From positions 331,881,302 through 331,945,301 of the forward strand of contig NC_081413.1 of assembly GCF_030272615.1 (NCBI RefSeq): a DNA stretch of 64,000 nt, given 5' to 3'. Every line of letters begins with the position of its first letter. The stretch's first letter is position 1. The stretch is from Cryptomeria japonica. Taxonomy: Eukaryota; Streptophyta; Pinopsida; Cupressales; Cupressaceae. Positions 60,501-64,000 of the stretch are shown here, piece by piece. The notes beneath the pieces were generated by a model. It was not told where the DNA came from and made no database searches. It was given only the letters and a program-made list of their open reading frames with translations. The translations under genes and the position numbers were made by a program.

Positions 60501-61949
60501 ATTTCAGTAGTTCATTCATCCATTCATAGTATTTCTTTTCTTGCTAGACACTAGGAGCAAATAAATACATCTTTCTTGTAATCCCAAAAATCCCTAAAAA
60601 TCAGAAAATATCCCAAAAAACTCCTAAAAATCAAATAATGTCTTTAAAAAAATCCTAAAAATCAAATAAAGTCCTAAAAATTTCAAACAGTCCTAAAAAA
60701 AATTCCTATAAAATTTCAAGATGTCCTAAAAAAACTTCAAAAACATTCATAAACCATTTGAAAACAAATCCCAAAACAATTGTAAAATGTCCTGAAGAAA
60801 TTAAAAAAATCAAATAATCTCAAAAAAACCTATGTAAGACAATAAAACCAAAAACAACAATCATTTCATTTCATTAATAAATTGTGTCTTGCAAAGACAA
60901 ATATTTGAGCAGACGCAAATAGAAAACACGTAAAAACACCGCACAACAAATTACACAACAATGGACAAACTATCAATCATGTTAGCAATCAAACCAATCA
61001 ACTTGTCCTATCAATCAACATTATTAGTCCTCTATCAACTATCATCTATCTTATACAGGGTGCAGTATACTCGAAACTAGACTATATTTGTTTTAAACGA
61101 GGTACTTCATTCCTGAAACCAGACATCATGATCGTCTTATCAAACAAACAATCAACTTCAACAACAAGATCAGAATGGCTATTGACTCACTTGGTCCAGT
61201 GAGTCTTATCTTCATTGATTTATCTTTAGTCATGTTCCTATGCTACTCAAAATATCCATGAGTGATTAGAATGGTCGGGATGGTTCATGGTCTTTTATTC
61301 TTGTTTTCTTCTTACTAGATGTTTTCATGAAGTTTTGGGGCAAGCATGTCTTGGGTGTTTGTGTTGGCATGTTCACTTGGTGACTGTCACACATACCTCG
61401 ACCCTTAACATAAAAGTTTCAGGATGGATGAGAATATTTTTTGTATGTTATTGCAAAGGGATAGCATCATCACCTTGTTCTTTTCTATGTCTTGGTGCAA
61501 GAATATCCATTTGCCACATATTAAAGCTCAATGATAATAAAAATGCACTAATGAAATCTCATTTCATCATACAAATCATTCTTCACTTCTCACTTGTATT
61601 TCTTCTAGCTAACATTTCTTCTTTCCCATAAATTAATCAATCTATTCATTCAATCTATCAATCATTCTATCTATTTATCAGTCAATCAATATCAATGTGC
61701 TATCTATTCTATCTAATCAATCAATAATGTCTTCATCTAATATCAATCACCCCTTTTCTACAACCAATTAACATTCTTCACTTATTACTAGTTATTTTTC
61801 TCTTTCATTGTATTTCCTCTTTCACCCAACATACATAAACAATCTCTCGAGGGGGTATCCTACCTCCATTCCTCAATCTGCTAGGGCATGATTTTTCAAT
61901 TGTTCTTTGAAACAATGCTCAAAATCGCATTGTCTCAAAGAGGGAAAAA
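57577..61949 (+). mobile_element. Interior of a second gypsy-like LTR element lacking recognisable RT or integrase
   Basis: Plus-strand fossil ending in a purine tract (AAAGAGGGAAAA, about 61937-61948) just before an LTR start. Frames are Pro/Ser/Gln/His-rich and short (57576-57818, 57938-58375). A G-patch-like stretch, GKYICQSMHYQGKGLGLHYQ (about 58797-58856), resembles that of the first element, suggesting Tat-lineage kinship. Nothing in the next 3 kb looks like reverse transcriptase, RNase H or integrase, so it is either a large non-autonomous derivative or very decayed. Left limit unknown. Broken, with many breaks. Confidence 0.5.
60590..60780 (+). repeat. Irregular A-rich repeats (TCCTAAAAATC)
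   Basis: At least eight loose copies of TCCTAAAAATC or TCCCAAAAA-type phrases. Low complexity, no coding. Confidence 0.7.
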
Positions 61950-63160
61950 TGTAGACACTAAAAATTGTCCTAAGTCTTCAATGACACTTTTCACTAGCCT
62001 TTTGTCTAAATTGATTAGATAATTTTCATTAATTAATTAATTAGTACCAATATTCTTCTTCTAATTTCTTATAATTAAATAATTATTAATTATTTAATTA
62101 TTGTTCTTCTAAACCATTAATTAAATATTCTTCATTATTTAATTAATATTCGTCATTATCTCTTTCTAATCAATTAATCTTGATCATAATTGCCTAATCC
62201 TAACTATTCTTCTCTAATTAAATAATTCACTTAGTTATTTAATCCCTTTATTCTAGCTAATTATTCTTCCTTGATTAAATAATTATTTTAGTTATTTAAT
62301 TCCTTTCTCCAAAATATTCTAATTATTAAAAAAAATGTATTTATTTAATTACCATGTGTGGATGAAATAAATAAATTTTATTCATTTAATTATGACCCCA
62401 CTTAAGTCAACTCTTCCACTTTCTAATTTCTATCTTCCTTTAACTCTTCCATCTCCTCCCACTTATCTCTTCCACTTTCAAATATTTATTCCCACTTATC
62501 TCGTCCACTTTTCAATTTTCCTCACTTAACTCTTCCACCTTTTCATTCATAACTCTTAAATTCCTCCACATTCGAAATGGTAGCTTTTTATTGAAAATAA
62601 TAGTTTCTTTATTTATTACCAATTAACTCATCTCTTTCTTCATTTATCTTGTTCCAAGGTGTGCACCCTTGGTCTCCTTGTGCTATGCAGCACAACGCTT
62701 GGGTTTGCAACATGGCTTAACTGCCTTTTGTGGATTCTATAATTCTAGTGGTTGTATCAGGCATTAATAGGTTGATCTTTTGGTACAACAACAACTATAC
62801 TTCTAACAAGTGGTATTAGAGCTTGGGTCATAGGTTCAAACCCCTTCACTTGTGCTACAGGGGATTATTGCAAGGTGTGAACCCTTGGTCTTTTTGTGTT
62901 GTGCAACACAGAGCCCAGTTTGGTATATGGCTTAACTGCCTCTTATGGATTCTATAAGTGTAGTGGTTGTATCGGGCATTAACAGGTCGATCTTTTGATG
63001 CAACGACAACCGTACTTCTAACAATCTCATTCTTCACTCTTTCATTCCTCCACTTTCAAAAAGATAACCTTTGATGAAAATAAATTCTTTTTTTATTTTG
63101 AACTTTATCATTTTCTCTCCAATTAACTAATTCTCTTAATCAAACCTATCCATTCAATCT
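61950..63160 (+). repeat. 3' LTR of the second gypsy-like element, with a TRIM inside
   Basis: Starts TGTAGACACTAAAAATTGTC right after a polypurine tract. The first part is rich in TTAATTAATTAAATAA. A TRIM (62650-63023) sits within it. The right end is not fixed; it must lie left of the coiled-coil coding segment beginning at about 63170. Confidence 0.55.
62650..63023 (+). mobile_element. TRIM (terminal-repeat retrotransposon in miniature), 374 bp, looks structurally whole
   Basis: Two about 158-bp direct repeats (62650-62808 and 62866-63023), both ending ACTTCTAACA. The first is followed after two bases by TGGTATTAGAGCTTGG (62811), a classic initiator-Met-tRNA primer-binding site. A purine tract ACAGGGGA precedes the second repeat. 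ATCT flanks both outer ends (62646-62649 and 63024-63027) as a short target duplication. No coding capacity, as usual for TRIMs. The repeats differ at a modest number of sites, so it is not very recent. Confidence 0.85.
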
Positions 63161-63169
63161 GCATATATA

Positions 63170-64000
63170 TGTATGTATTTGTCTTTTGGAGTCACTCTAC
63201 AAAATGCTATCCATGTAGCCTGACTGGTTGGCTTGTAGTCTCTATGGTCTTTGCCTATCTAGAGGTACCTGTATCTCTCTCCCCCTATCCTATGGTTGAA
63301 CCTATGGACCCACCCTCCTGTGAGTGTGTGCTCTTGCTACTACTAGTCTGCCTATTGCTCCTTGTCCATTAGCTTGATCCACCTATGGATGTCAAGCTAG
63401 ATTGTCTCACCTTGGAGGATGCCATGTATACCTCCCTCCTCTTTGTTGATACTACTCCCTCATACCAGGCCCTATACCATCTAGCCTCATGGGATCTGTC
63501 AGCTATCTCCTATAGCTAGCACTCAAACAGTGCACCCATGATCCTTGTATCTCTGTCTCTTCTCCTCTTGGCCTGATCCCTCTCTCTTTGAGCCTCATCT
63601 CTCTCTTGCTAGTAGCGAGTGATATGCTCATCCATCCTACTACTCCCATGCTTTAGATCATCCCTAGTGACACTCAGAGTGTCCCTCTCCCGAGCTAGCA
63701 TGTCCCTCTCCTACCAGAGTTTATCTATGTCCGTCTGTATCCTATCCCACTCTCCCACCGAACCATCCCTCTCTTGTCTCAGGTTGTCCCTCTCAACCAT
63801 TGCCATCTGGTGATGTTTCTCTAATCTAGATAGGGCCTCTAAAGATTTGATGCATGCATCTATATCAGTTGGAGCCGATGATCCCTCTCCCCCTTCTCCA
63901 CCATTGACTGGTTGTTCGACGAGGTGGATTTGTACTAGAGGAGTTGAACTTAGTACATGTTGTTGTAGCTAGTGCCTGTGCACCCTGATCTATATCCATG
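63170..64000 (-). pseudogene. Charged coiled-coil segment of an antisense gene, running off the right edge
   Basis: On the minus strand, one frame from about 63890 down to 63420 encodes GSSAPTDIDACIKSLEALSR, then ERD-rich heptads (VERDNLRQERD, ERDMLARERDTL, QERDEAQRERDQAKRRRDRD) and SHEARWYRAWYEGV, then a Ser/Thr/Gln/Gly-rich tail to about 63200. It resembles in style the charged, RERERE-containing tail of the antisense PMD gene at about 5000-5100 and may be the end of a related copy whose PMD part lies beyond 64000. Broken, with several breaks. If it belongs to an LTR element, that element's pol is not adjacent on the left. Confidence 0.5.

Noticed and set aside
62640-63024. tRNA-derived SINE at GGTTCAAACCCC
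   Set aside because: The flanking 158-bp direct repeats, primer-binding site and purine tract fit a TRIM better.

Overview
The window is transposon-filled plant nuclear DNA. I find no convincing host gene. Plant signatures are a Ty3/gypsy Tat-lineage element with two RNase H domains, a plant mobile domain (PMD) protein, plant L1-clade LINEs with a C-terminal RNase H, and a Ty1/copia gag. The dense nesting of large, decayed elements suggests a seed plant with a big genome; a gymnosperm is plausible but not shown.

Layout. (1) 1 to about 9,566, plus strand: the right part of a Tat-lineage LTR element, with pol domains (1-4208), an antisense intron-containing PMD gene (about 4850-7349, minus) and the 3' LTR (7909 to about 9566). 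(2) About 9567-12150, minus strand: the 5' part of a copia element (gag, primer-binding site, LTR), cut by element 1. (3) 12.1-15.8 kb: LTR scraps and AT-rich DNA. (4) 15.8-51.4 kb: five LINEs, all on the minus strand and almost end to end, each with recognisable target-site duplications (TSDs): L-A 15812-21928, L-B 22340-29839, L-C 29912-33943 (5' truncated), L-D 34024-42126 and L-E 43377-51412. L-D and L-E are about 8 kb and look full length. (5) 51.4-63.2 kb: old LTR-element sequence with no pol domains, a 154-bp (AT)n tract, a cluster of small hairpins and a 374-bp TRIM. (6) 63.2-64 kb, minus: a charged coiled-coil coding segment running off the right edge.

Main observation: L-A, L-D and L-E carry, besides ORF1 (DUF4283-like plus zinc knuckle) and ORF2 (endonuclease, reverse transcriptase, RNase H), a third long ORF of about 575-630 codons between the RNase H and a short 3' end. 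Its N-terminal domain is shared by all three copies (motif around YHFxLLNHFRH in L-A and L-E), followed by an acidic or Ser-rich linker and a coiled-coil tail. Its ATG overlaps the ORF2 stop by 11 nt (L-A) or 14 nt (L-E), or lies 10 nt past it (L-D). ORF1/ORF2 junctions are equally tight, suggesting one three-ORF transcript read by termination-reinitiation. I know of no description of this ORF3. L-C carries a different 3' open frame.

A second notable signal is a set of eight or nine short hairpins at 57164-57508 whose stems differ from unit to unit but stay self-complementary.
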